Below, one piece after another: positions 26,401 to 33,049 of a DNA stretch of 43,283 nucleotides (positions within the stretch are counted from its first letter, which is position 1; every line of letters begins with the position of its first letter). The stretch covers positions 1-43,283 of the forward strand of contig JAAVYI010000031.1 of assembly GCA_022791055.1 (NCBI GenBank), in the 5' to 3' direction. The position numbers and the translations under genes were made by a program. Origin of the DNA: Clostridia bacterium (GTDB lineage Bacteria; Bacillota; Clostridia; Christensenellales; Pumilibacteraceae). The notes below the pieces were generated by a model, which saw only the letters and a program-made list of their open reading frames with translations, did not search any database and was not told the DNA's origin.

Positions 26401-26644
26401 GTGCGAGAGCGGCATTCTGCTCGACCCCGTGCTGCCGAGCGATTGCGACGGCGACGCACTGGACGTCCGACTGTTCGGCAAAATGCACATGCTCGTCTAT
26501 CACGTATCGAATCGTGCGGGCGTCAAGACCGTTTCCGTAGACTGCGGCGGCAAGCGCGTATCTTGCCCGTACCGCACGGGCGGGCTGTTTCTCGCGCGCC
26601 GTGAGCTCGAGTACGCCGACCGCTTGGATATATATTTAACCTAG
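23408..26644 (+). CDS. GH94-type glycoside phosphorylase, probable 1,2-beta-oligoglucan phosphorylase
   Basis: 1078 residues from the ATG at 23408; the ATG at 23429 (MQTIELLPHEDENTV) is equally possible, and neither has a ribosome binding site. The N-terminal half is beta-sandwich. The C-terminal (alpha/alpha)6 barrel has WGTRDVCQGP and the GGDWDD motif (about 736-741), which corresponds to the GH94 GDWND block with the general acid Asp. Length is close to that of known 1,2-beta-oligoglucan phosphorylases, longer than cellobiose phosphorylases. It would release glucose 1-phosphate using phosphate. GH149 and GH161 enzymes are similar in size and cannot be ruled out by eye. Partner: the divergent GH144 gene. 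Confidence 0.82.
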   Translation: MVDTTYRMQTIELLPHEDENTVLRKGDLAVELLPTGDVKQICRGAVLFNQFIVSARVGAVGAIYLRRYDGGKIVEVVRLNGRGSPSQFAADESGAVYSGQIGQAKYALQLLVTEDTWYYRLTLIGSGKFDALYTFDTGVGDTSFIRANELYASQYLGHTVFDTDYGFAIGSRQNLRQSSGNPALIQGAIGIRAVGYSTDGLQFFGSMYRATDTPALLYAHLPNVNHQYEMAFIALEAEAFTLDGERTFGFFGHTVLDCPHALDTPPEYARVLAAFADLPAPTAVPKPPLKLSPRFGAPLNGRPDTDADFPRDCLLPEYSADGALWSTFDARHVHTVGRRKELAVLRPHGHILLAPFDLAAVPQNVMTTTCFMYGLFQAQTAIGNTSSNALLSKPRGFLDATKSEGLRIWVETGGRFRLLRLPTLFEMGLSFARWTYKLDDDELTVVTYVSEGQAVTRLDSKIGRSYSMIVALHVAFGELPCSLTKQRRTLRFTPHPDSPTARYAPGLSYTVGLDADCTIGDDRIFFDDAQPRDRTLVTLSVTAAAFTLTVAAKQAQPIALETAEKRMSLWYDDLLRHMLFRGKDADKWNQTLYRFGHDALVHYAAPHGLEQTGGAAWGTRDVCQGPIEFFLAVGRFDTVRAILLHVFGFQSSDGTWPQWFMFDGYPYAADDCHGDVVFWPLKSLGDYLIRSNDLSILSMRVPFRTGKAATVSAHVRRALAHIETRVDTSGLVSYAGGDWDDTLQPADPAMRETLVSSWTMALAYETLAALAPYAPFGRACRTLSKRIRAGFSHLIKDGVIAGFGRKQGDELELLLHPDDMQTGIRLRLLPLTRSILAGLVDHGQARRNAEQIERRLLCPDGVRLTDAPARYAGGVSTLFARAEQAANVGREIGLMYTHAHIRYVEAMAALGDAEAAYRGLLVVNPIGIEKVVPNALPRQANAYFSSSDAAFDDRYRFARDFAAVRDGAIPVRGGWRVYSSGGGIYLARLIQDVYGLTVCESGILLDPVLPSDCDGDALDVRLFGKMHMLVYHVSNRAGVKTVSVDCGGKRVSCPYRTGGLFLARRELEYADRLDIYLT

Positions 26645-26652
26645 TCAGCGGT

Positions 26653-26681
26653 TTGACAATGCGGCCGCAATGTGCTACAAT
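26653..26681 (+). promoter_or_regulatory. Promoter of the hybrid histidine kinase gene
   Basis: -35 TTGACA (26653-26658), a 17-bp spacer, -10 TACAAT (26676-26681). The leader has GGGAGGG before the ATG at 26709. Confidence 0.75.
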
Positions 26682-26708
26682 ATCGGGAAGAAACAAGGGA
26701 GGGACGGT

Positions 26709-28844
26709 ATGACGGACAACGGCTTTATCGAGCAACTGCTTACGCTATTAGACGGCCGGGCTTCACCCATTTTCACCGAAAGCATCGGCGTACCGTTCAA
26801 GAAATTTCTAGACGAAATTCCCGGCGGCTTTTTGATCTACCGCGCGGACGATCAACAGATCATATACGCCAATCGCGCCGTTTACGGTATTTTCGGCTGT
26901 ACGACAGCCGAAGAGTTTAAAGCGCTCACCGGCAACACGTTTTCCGGCATGGTACACCCCGACGACCTGGACGAAGTGGAAAAGAGTATCGCCGAACAGA
27001 TCGCCGCAAGCAGCGACAACCTCGATTATGTCGAATACCGCATTACCGACAAGAACGGCGTCACCCGCTGGGTGGAGGACTACGGCCACTTTGTTCCGCG
27101 CGAAAACGCTGCCGACGTGTATTATGTGTTCATCAGCGACGCGACCGACAAACTGACGCGACGGCTGGCCGAAAAGACCGAACTGATCCACGCCGGCAAA
27201 GAAAAGGATCGCAAACTGCAAAACCTCATCGAAGAGTACGATAAGGAGCGCAAGCTGATCCGGCAGGAACATCTACAGCGACTGGAAGTCATCGAGGGCT
27301 TGAGCATTCCCTACGACTCGATTTTGTATGCCGACTTAGATGCCGACACGGTGCTGCCGTATCGGTTGAGCAGTCGCCTCGAACGGCAGTTCGACTGCAA
27401 ATTGCAACTGCGCGGTTTTTCTTGGTTTGTCGCCGACTATGTAAACGTATGGGTACACCCCGACGACCGCGCCGCCGTTGCCGAGCAGACCGCGCCCGCC
27501 TATATCCGCGCGAAACTGACCGAAAGCCCGACGTACTACGTCAATTATCGGTGTGTCGAAAACAACGAAACCAAGTACTTGCAACTGCGACTTGCCCGCG
27601 TCGGCGACGCGCAAGTCGTCATGGGGTATCGCAACGTCGACGTCGAAATTTTGCAAGGGCTCAAGCAAAAACAGTTGCTCGAGGACGCGCTCAAGTCGGC
27701 GCGACTGGCCGACAACGCCAAGGACGCGTTTTTGTCCAACATGTCGCACGACATGCGCACCCCGCTCAACGCCATATTCGGATTTTCCGCCATGGCGAAA
27801 AAGAACGTAAGCGACGCGCACGCCGTCGAGCGGTATCTCGACCGCATCGAGGAAGCGGGACAGCAGATCTTCGACCTTGTCGAACGGGTCTTGGAGTTGT
27901 CGTACCACAGGTCGCGCCAGGTGAACGAGGCCGACTGCGACGTCATCGACGTATTGCACGCGGTATGCGAGACGATACGGACGCAAGCCGAACGCAAGCA
28001 GCTCGATTTTTCGATACAAACGTCGGCTGTTACGCATCGCGCCGTACAAACCGACAAAGAAAAGCTGTCCCGCGTGTTGTATCATGTCATTCTTAACGCC
28101 GTGCAATACACCCCCGCCGGCGGCGCCGTCCGCGTCGCGGCGGTCGAGCAAAAACACCCGTCCGACGCGTTCGCAACCTATTGCTTTACCGTCGAGGACA
28201 ACGGCGTCGGCATCGAGCCGGCGGCGCTCGAAAACATATTCGAACCGTTCGTGCGGGTCAACGGCACGACGGCAAGCGGCGTATACGGGACGGGGCTGGG
28301 GCTGACCATCGCCAAACGCACCGCCGAAACGCTGGGCGGGCGCATCGACGTGCAAAGCCGCGCCGGACAAGGCAGCACGTTCACCGTGACGGTCGGCCTG
28401 CGCCTAAGAGACGAGCGGGCGCAAACGGTCGCGGCGGATGCCGCCTATTTTTCGGGGCTGAAAATTTTAGTCGTCGAGGACAACGAGATCAATCTCGAAA
28501 TCGAAACCGATATCTTGGAAGACGCCGGTTTTGCGGTCGACACGGCGCACAACGGCGAAATTGCCGTCGAAAAGGTGCGTACCGCCGCGCCCGACGAGTA
28601 TGCGCTCGTGCTTATGGACATTCAAATGCCGGTCATGGACGGACGGTCGGCCGCGCGGGAGATCCGCAAACTGTCCGACCCACAGCGGGCGGGCGTGCCG
28701 ATCGTCGCACTGTCGGCCAACGCATTCGAAAGCGACCGACAATCCTCTTTGGAGGCGGGCATGAACGCGCATTTGTCCAAACCGATCGATGTGGCGCGAC
28801 TGCTCGATACGATCGCCTCTCTTATGCAAAAAAAGCGGATCTAG
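26709..28844 (+). CDS. Hybrid sensor histidine kinase with C-terminal receiver domain
   Basis: 711 residues from the ATG at 26709 (GGGAGGG upstream). Soluble, no membrane segments. Domains: PAS at about 35-130 (IPGGFLIYRADDQQIIYANRA), a coiled linker and a second PAS-like region to about 310, HisKA with phospho-acceptor His347 (SNMSHDMRTPLN), HATPase_c at about 440-570 (ILNAVQYTP, DNGVGIEP, GTGLGLTIAKR), and a receiver with Asp637 (LVLMDIQMPVMDG). It probably senses a cytoplasmic signal. No separate response regulator or Hpt protein is nearby, so the output is unknown. Confidence 0.95.
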   Translation: MTDNGFIEQLLTLLDGRASPIFTESIGVPFKKFLDEIPGGFLIYRADDQQIIYANRAVYGIFGCTTAEEFKALTGNTFSGMVHPDDLDEVEKSIAEQIAASSDNLDYVEYRITDKNGVTRWVEDYGHFVPRENAADVYYVFISDATDKLTRRLAEKTELIHAGKEKDRKLQNLIEEYDKERKLIRQEHLQRLEVIEGLSIPYDSILYADLDADTVLPYRLSSRLERQFDCKLQLRGFSWFVADYVNVWVHPDDRAAVAEQTAPAYIRAKLTESPTYYVNYRCVENNETKYLQLRLARVGDAQVVMGYRNVDVEILQGLKQKQLLEDALKSARLADNAKDAFLSNMSHDMRTPLNAIFGFSAMAKKNVSDAHAVERYLDRIEEAGQQIFDLVERVLELSYHRSRQVNEADCDVIDVLHAVCETIRTQAERKQLDFSIQTSAVTHRAVQTDKEKLSRVLYHVILNAVQYTPAGGAVRVAAVEQKHPSDAFATYCFTVEDNGVGIEPAALENIFEPFVRVNGTTASGVYGTGLGLTIAKRTAETLGGRIDVQSRAGQGSTFTVTVGLRLRDERAQTVAADAAYFSGLKILVVEDNEINLEIETDILEDAGFAVDTAHNGEIAVEKVRTAAPDEYALVLMDIQMPVMDGRSAAREIRKLSDPQRAGVPIVALSANAFESDRQSSLEAGMNAHLSKPIDVARLLDTIASLMQKKRI

Positions 28845-28853
28845 TCCGCTTTT
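28832..28853 (+). terminator. Hairpin overlapping the end of the kinase gene
   Basis: AAAGCGGA-tctag-TCCGCTTT with the stop codon TAG inside the loop, followed by TTTTAT and preceded by an A-run, so it can work in both directions. Confidence 0.75.
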
Positions 28854-28865
28854 ATAGAACGTTGT

Positions 28866-28894
28866 AACGCGAAAGCACGCTTTCGCGTTTTTTA
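28866..28894. terminator. Bidirectional terminator between the kinase and ligD genes
   Basis: AACGCGAAA-GCACGC-TTTCGCGTT followed by TTTTT. The stop codon of ligD (28892-28894) lies in its tail. Confidence 0.8.
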
Positions 28895-31279
28895 TTGCAA
28901 CCGTTGTTTGACGGTGAAAAAGCCTTTCCACGGGTCGGCGCGTTGGAGTCGCTTTTGCGCCTCGAAAATATCGATGCCGTCGGGCGCAACGGTGTCCAAT
29001 TCGCGCCAAGCGATCGGCATGGAGACGCGCGCGCCGGGGCGGGCGCGCAGCGAGTACGGGGCTACGCCGGTCGCGCCGCGGGTGTTTCTGCCCCAGTCGA
29101 TAAAGATCTTGCCGCCGCGCTTGTTTTTACGGCTGTTGGCAGTATAGCGATCCGGCCAACGGCTTTCCATAAGATATGCGGTTTCGCGGGCAAAGGCGCG
29201 GAAGGTCGTCCAATCGGCTTTCGGCTCGAGCGGCACGACGACGTGATAGCCCTTGCCGCCGCTGGTCTTGAGAAAACACTGTAACCCCCGTTCGGTCAGC
29301 AACTTTTTGAGGTCGCGCACGCCCTGCCGCACCCGATCGAGCGGCAGCCCCTCGTCGGGGTCGAGGTCGAACACCAACATATCGGGCGACTCGAGCGTGT
29401 CGGCGCGACTGCCCCACACGTGAAATTCGAGCGACCCCTGTTGCGCCTCGGCGATCAGGCCGCTCGGCTCGACAATGCAAAAATAGTCGGACGTTTCGCC
29501 CTCGCTGTTTTTGACCGGAACGATGCGCATTCCCGCGTGCGCGGCGGTCGGGTGCTTTTTGAAAAAACAGGCCGCCGAAACGCCCTTGTGACAGCGCACC
29601 ACGCTGAGCACGCGGCCGCCGATATACGACAACATACGTTCGGCCGCCGCCGCGTAATACGCGATCACTTCGCGCTTAACCACAGTCGGGTTTTGGTATA
29701 CGACTTTATCGGGGCTGCTGATCTCCACCCCGCAGACTTCCGTCGCGTCGGCGGGCGTGCGCTCGACGACCATGTCGCGCGCCGCTTTATCGACGCGCAA
29801 GCCCTTGTAACTGGCCTGCCGCAAACGAAATTCGTCGGTGATTTCGGCGAACTGCACTTCGACCACCCGCTGCGGCTTCAGCCAAAACGTCTGCTCGCCC
29901 GCGCGCTTACGGGGCGGCTTTGCAAACGGCGATTTGTCTGCTTCCAACCCTTGAAAGGCAGCCGACAGCTCGGCGGCGGCGCGGCGGTCGATCCCCGTCC
30001 CCGCGCGTCCGATATACTCGAAACGATCGCCGCGGTACACGCCCAACAGCAGTGCGCTCACGCCGGCCGCCTTTTTTACGGTGCGCGTATAGCCGCCGAC
30101 GACAAACTCCTGCCGACGATAGCACTTGAGTTTGAGCCAATCGCCGTTGCGGTCGCCGCGGTATATCGAATCGACGCGCTTGGCGACAATGCCCTCCAAG
30201 CCCAACGCGGCGGCAGCCTCGAAACTTTCCTGCCCGCGGCCGACGACGTGCGCAGAATAGGACAGCGACGGCGGCGCGTTTTGTAACAGCTGTTCCAGCC
30301 GCTTTTTGCGTTCGACGAGCGGCAGCTTGCGCAAGTCCTCGCCGTCGAACGCCGGCATGTCGAACACCATGTACTGTAACCGCTTGCCCGAAGGCTGTTT
30401 GACGTATTGCTGTAACGCCTGAAAATCGGTCTTTCCGTCGGCGTCGGCGATCACCATTTCGCCGTCGAGAATGACCGGTCGCCCGCCGAAATGCCGATCG
30501 ATCGCGTCGGCAATCTCGGCAAACTTATCGGTAAAGTCGATGCCGTTGCGCGTCAAAAGTTGCGTTCCGCCGTTTTCGCTGTAGGACAGAATGCGATAGC
30601 CGTCGTACTTGATCTCGAACAGCCAGTCCTCGCCGACGGGGATCTCGTCCGCAAGTTTGGCCAGCTGCGGCGTCACCCGTTTGATCGGATTCTTGCGGGG
30701 CTTCGGGTCGGCGCCGCTTGCGATCTCGTCGAACGTGCGGCCGCTTCGCACCCCCGTTTTATAGGACGCGATGCCCGCGTCGTCGCGCGCATATTCGTCG
30801 CTTTCTTTGATCAGCAGCCAGTTGTCCTGCCGCTCGTCCGCGTCGTCCTTGATCCGCACCAACGCCCATTTGCCTTGCAGGCGACGCCCATACAACGTGA
30901 ATTTGAGCGACCCGCTTTTCAGTCCCGCCGCAAAATCGTTGTCGGGACGAAACGTGCCTTCGTCCCACAGCATGACCGTGCCGCCGCCGTACTGTCCTTT
31001 GGGAATCGTCCCCTCGAACGCAGCGTATTCGATCGGGTGATCTTCGACCTTGACGGCAAGCCGCTTGTCACGCGGGTCGAGCGAGGGGCCTTTCGGCACC
31101 GCCCAACTGAGTAGCACGCCGCCCCACTCCAACCGCAGGTCGTAATGCAACCCGGTGGCCGCATGGTATTGCACGGCAAAAATGCCGCCCTCGCGCGCGC
31201 GCTTTTTGCGACTGCCGCGCGGCTCCGCCGTTTTCCCGAAATCACGCTTGCCGCGATAGGCCGCCAACTTTTCCGCCAT
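28892..31279 (-). CDS. ligD: DNA ligase D, non-homologous end joining (PE-LIG-POL order)
   Basis: 795 residues from the ATG at 31279 (GGAGGT upstream). The N-terminal 3'-phosphoesterase has His39, His45 and Asp47 (YHAATGLHYDLRLE) and EDHPIEY. The ATP-dependent ligase has nucleotidyl Lys224 (FEIKYDGYR). The C-terminal primase-polymerase (from about 505) has the metal motif FDLDPDEG. The domain order is that of Pseudomonas LigD, not of mycobacteria. LigD repairs double-strand breaks with Ku, but no ku gene is in this window. A 97-bp inverted-repeat element sits directly upstream of its ribosome binding site. Confidence 0.96.
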   Translation of the reverse strand: MAEKLAAYRGKRDFGKTAEPRGSRKKRAREGGIFAVQYHAATGLHYDLRLEWGGVLLSWAVPKGPSLDPRDKRLAVKVEDHPIEYAAFEGTIPKGQYGGGTVMLWDEGTFRPDNDFAAGLKSGSLKFTLYGRRLQGKWALVRIKDDADERQDNWLLIKESDEYARDDAGIASYKTGVRSGRTFDEIASGADPKPRKNPIKRVTPQLAKLADEIPVGEDWLFEIKYDGYRILSYSENGGTQLLTRNGIDFTDKFAEIADAIDRHFGGRPVILDGEMVIADADGKTDFQALQQYVKQPSGKRLQYMVFDMPAFDGEDLRKLPLVERKKRLEQLLQNAPPSLSYSAHVVGRGQESFEAAAALGLEGIVAKRVDSIYRGDRNGDWLKLKCYRRQEFVVGGYTRTVKKAAGVSALLLGVYRGDRFEYIGRAGTGIDRRAAAELSAAFQGLEADKSPFAKPPRKRAGEQTFWLKPQRVVEVQFAEITDEFRLRQASYKGLRVDKAARDMVVERTPADATEVCGVEISSPDKVVYQNPTVVKREVIAYYAAAAERMLSYIGGRVLSVVRCHKGVSAACFFKKHPTAAHAGMRIVPVKNSEGETSDYFCIVEPSGLIAEAQQGSLEFHVWGSRADTLESPDMLVFDLDPDEGLPLDRVRQGVRDLKKLLTERGLQCFLKTSGGKGYHVVVPLEPKADWTTFRAFARETAYLMESRWPDRYTANSRKNKRGGKIFIDWGRNTRGATGVAPYSLRARPGARVSMPIAWRELDTVAPDGIDIFEAQKRLQRADPWKGFFTVKQRLQ

Positions 31280-31293
31280 AGATCTACCTCCGT

Positions 31294-31390
31294 TTAGGCA
31301 TAGGGGGGGGACGAACTTCATAAGCCTTTCGCGGCCAATCGTTCGATTTTACCGCCGAAACCTTAATGGGCTCGACTCTCCTATGCCTAA
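31294..31390. repeat. 97-bp inverted-repeat element, copy 1
   Basis: Ends in TTAGGCATAGG (31294-31304) and CCTATGCCTAA (31380-31390), perfect terminal inverted repeats. Internal blocks CATAAGCCTTTCGCGGCC (31319-31336) and TCGATTTTACCGCC (31343-31356) recur exactly, in reverse complement, in the element at 34693-34789. It contains a run of 8 G. It lies in the 5' region of ligD and looks like a small non-autonomous element or structured repeat. Confidence 0.75.
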
Positions 31391-31432
31391 TAGCAAGTAT
31401 TCCCGTTTCGGGCATTCGACAGTCGCGTATAT

Positions 31433-31465
31433 AAAAAAATCACCGACAGACGACCGTATCGGTGA
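31433..31465 (-). terminator. Rho-independent terminator of the LacI-family gene
   Basis: On the minus strand, TCACCGA (31465-31459), a 12-base loop and TCGGTGA (31446-31440), followed by TTTTTTTATAT. It lies 18 bases past the stop codon. Confidence 0.8.
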
Positions 31466-31483
31466 CTTGCAATTTATCCAATA

Positions 31484-32497
31484 TTACCCCCCCCCGCGAA
31501 TGTTACGCACCGTTCTTCCGGGGACGAGCGCGGGCGCCGCGAGCGGGTTGCTTTTTATGTTTGTATGCGCCAGTTTTTTGAGCATTTCATGCGCCGCCGC
31601 TTCTGCCAGTCTCGGCTTGTCGGTGTCGATCGTCGTCAGCCCGATCGGCAGAAACAGATGCGATTCGATGTAATCGTAGCCGACGACCGAAACATCGTCG
31701 GGGACGCGCTTGCCGACTTCGTTCAGCCCCGCGATCGCCTGGAACGCCAGCAGGTCGTTGAAGCAGAAGATCGCCGTATAGGGCAAGCCGCGTTCTTCGG
31801 CGATATGTACCATTTGCGTGCCGTGATATACGCCGTCGTGCGCCGTATACAGCACGTATTCGTCACGGTACGCAATGCCCGCCTCGTTCAGCGCGCGGCG
31901 GTATCCGGCGCGGCGTTGCAGTACGCACGAAACGTCTGCGGCCGCGCCGAACATCAGAATGTCGCGGTGGCCGTTGTCGATCAGGTGTCGCGTGGCGAGA
32001 TAGCCGCCCTGTTCGTCGTCGACGGTCATGCAATCGATCGTGCGGTCGACGCTGTTGCGCCCGAGCATCAAAAAGGCTTTCCCCGACGCGCGGATCAGTT
32101 CGACCGCCTGCGGCTCGACGTCGAGAAAGGAAATGATGCCGTCCGCGCCGGTGCTCAGCACGTTCTGTACCGTCTTGTATCGCAGTAGCGCCGCATCGTT
32201 TGTATCGGTGACAATCAAAATATTATAGCCGTAGGCCTCGACCGCATTCCGGATCAACCCCGTCACCACCGAATAGTACGGGTTGGTGTAGTCGTCGTAC
32301 ACGATCGCGATGATCCGCGTGCGCCCGGTACGCAGAAACTGCGCACTGCGGTTGATGACATACCCGAGTTCGGCCGCTTTTTCGCGCACCTTTCGTTTGG
32401 TCTCGACCGAAATATCGTCCTTGTCCGCCAGCGCGTGCGAAACCGTGTTGACGGTCACGCCCAACGCGCGCGCGATGTCCTTGAGTGTGCAAACCAT
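31484..32497 (-). CDS. LacI-family transcriptional regulator
   Basis: 337 residues. N-terminal HTH (TLKDIARALGVTVNTVSHAL) and hinge helix, then a periplasmic-binding-protein-like sugar sensor (IIAIVYDDYTNPYYSVVTGLI). A ligand would be a sugar or nucleoside. The nearest sugar genes are the GH144/GH94 pair about 8 kb away, so the target is unclear; the gene may be autoregulated. The last codons before the stop are a run of nine G (RGGG-stop), unusual for the family and prone to slippage. Ribosome binding site weak. Confidence 0.92.
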   Translation of the reverse strand: MVCTLKDIARALGVTVNTVSHALADKDDISVETKRKVREKAAELGYVINRSAQFLRTGRTRIIAIVYDDYTNPYYSVVTGLIRNAVEAYGYNILIVTDTNDAALLRYKTVQNVLSTGADGIISFLDVEPQAVELIRASGKAFLMLGRNSVDRTIDCMTVDDEQGGYLATRHLIDNGHRDILMFGAAADVSCVLQRRAGYRRALNEAGIAYRDEYVLYTAHDGVYHGTQMVHIAEERGLPYTAIFCFNDLLAFQAIAGLNEVGKRVPDDVSVVGYDYIESHLFLPIGLTTIDTDKPRLAEAAAHEMLKKLAHTNIKSNPLAAPALVPGRTVRNIRGGG

Positions 32498-32654
32498 ACG
32501 CCTTTACGCCCCTGCCGTATTTATCCCGCGCCCTTGCGAAATATATCTACTGCCAGTATAGCACACTTCCCCCGATTTTTCAAGCGCTTGCACGCCTTTT
32601 TGCCTTTTCGTTTCGCCGCCGTCCTTTTATAATGATATTGCAAAAACCCAAAAA

Positions 32655-32690
32655 TAAAAAAGACTCCGAACCCTCGAAAGCCTTTTTTGT
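32655..32690 (-). terminator. Imperfect hairpin after tRNA-Gly
   Basis: On the minus strand, AAGGCTTTCGA pairs imperfectly with TCGGAGTCTT around GGGT, flanked by A- and T-runs (TTTTTTATTTTT). Probable tRNA terminator. Confidence 0.6.
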
Positions 32691-32694
32691 TTTT

Positions 32695-32769
32695 TGGAGC
32701 GGAAGACGAGATTCGAACTCGCAACGTTCAGCTTGGGAAGCTGACGCTCTACCGTTGAGCCACTTCCGC
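32695..32769 (-). tRNA. tRNA-Gly(CCC) with encoded CCA
   Basis: Reading the minus strand: acceptor GCGGAAG/CTTCCGC, D-arm GCTC..GAGC, anticodon stem TCAGC/GCTGA with loop TTCCCAA (anticodon CCC, codon GGG), T-arm GCGAG-TTCGAAT-CTCGT, discriminator T and encoded CCA. All four stems pair. The gene stands alone. Confidence 0.95.
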
Positions 32770-32828
32770 ATAGTTTGCGCGGTTGCGCGAATGCGTGTAT
32801 TTGCGGTCGGACTTGCCCGATCGTTTTT

Positions 32829-32858
32829 ATTATACCCTGTTTGGGGGCGGTTTGTCAA
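32829..32858 (-). promoter_or_regulatory. Promoter of tRNA-Gly
   Basis: On the minus strand, TTGACA (32858-32853), an 18-bp spacer, TATAAT (32834-32829). Both hexamers match the consensus exactly. About 59 bases of leader precede the tRNA. Confidence 0.8.
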
Positions 32859-32976
32859 ATCTTTTATTTGGGGCGGCCGAAATTTTTATTCTATCGATCG
32901 AATATGGGGCGCTACTGTATTTGCCGCATTCTAACGCAGACTCTATTTGTATTCGCGTGTTTCTAAAGGTGATTCT

Positions 32977-33006
32977 CTTGACAAATTCGGTGAAGATAAG
33001 CTATAC
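32977..33006 (+). promoter_or_regulatory. Promoter of the zinc-ribbon membrane protein gene
   Basis: -35 TTGACA (32977-32982), an 18-bp spacer, -10 TATACT (33001-33006). The leader has GAGGAGG before the ATG at 33050. Confidence 0.75.
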
Positions 33007-33049
33007 TATTAGAATGGTCAGCAAAAGATACGATCCATGAGGAGGAAGT

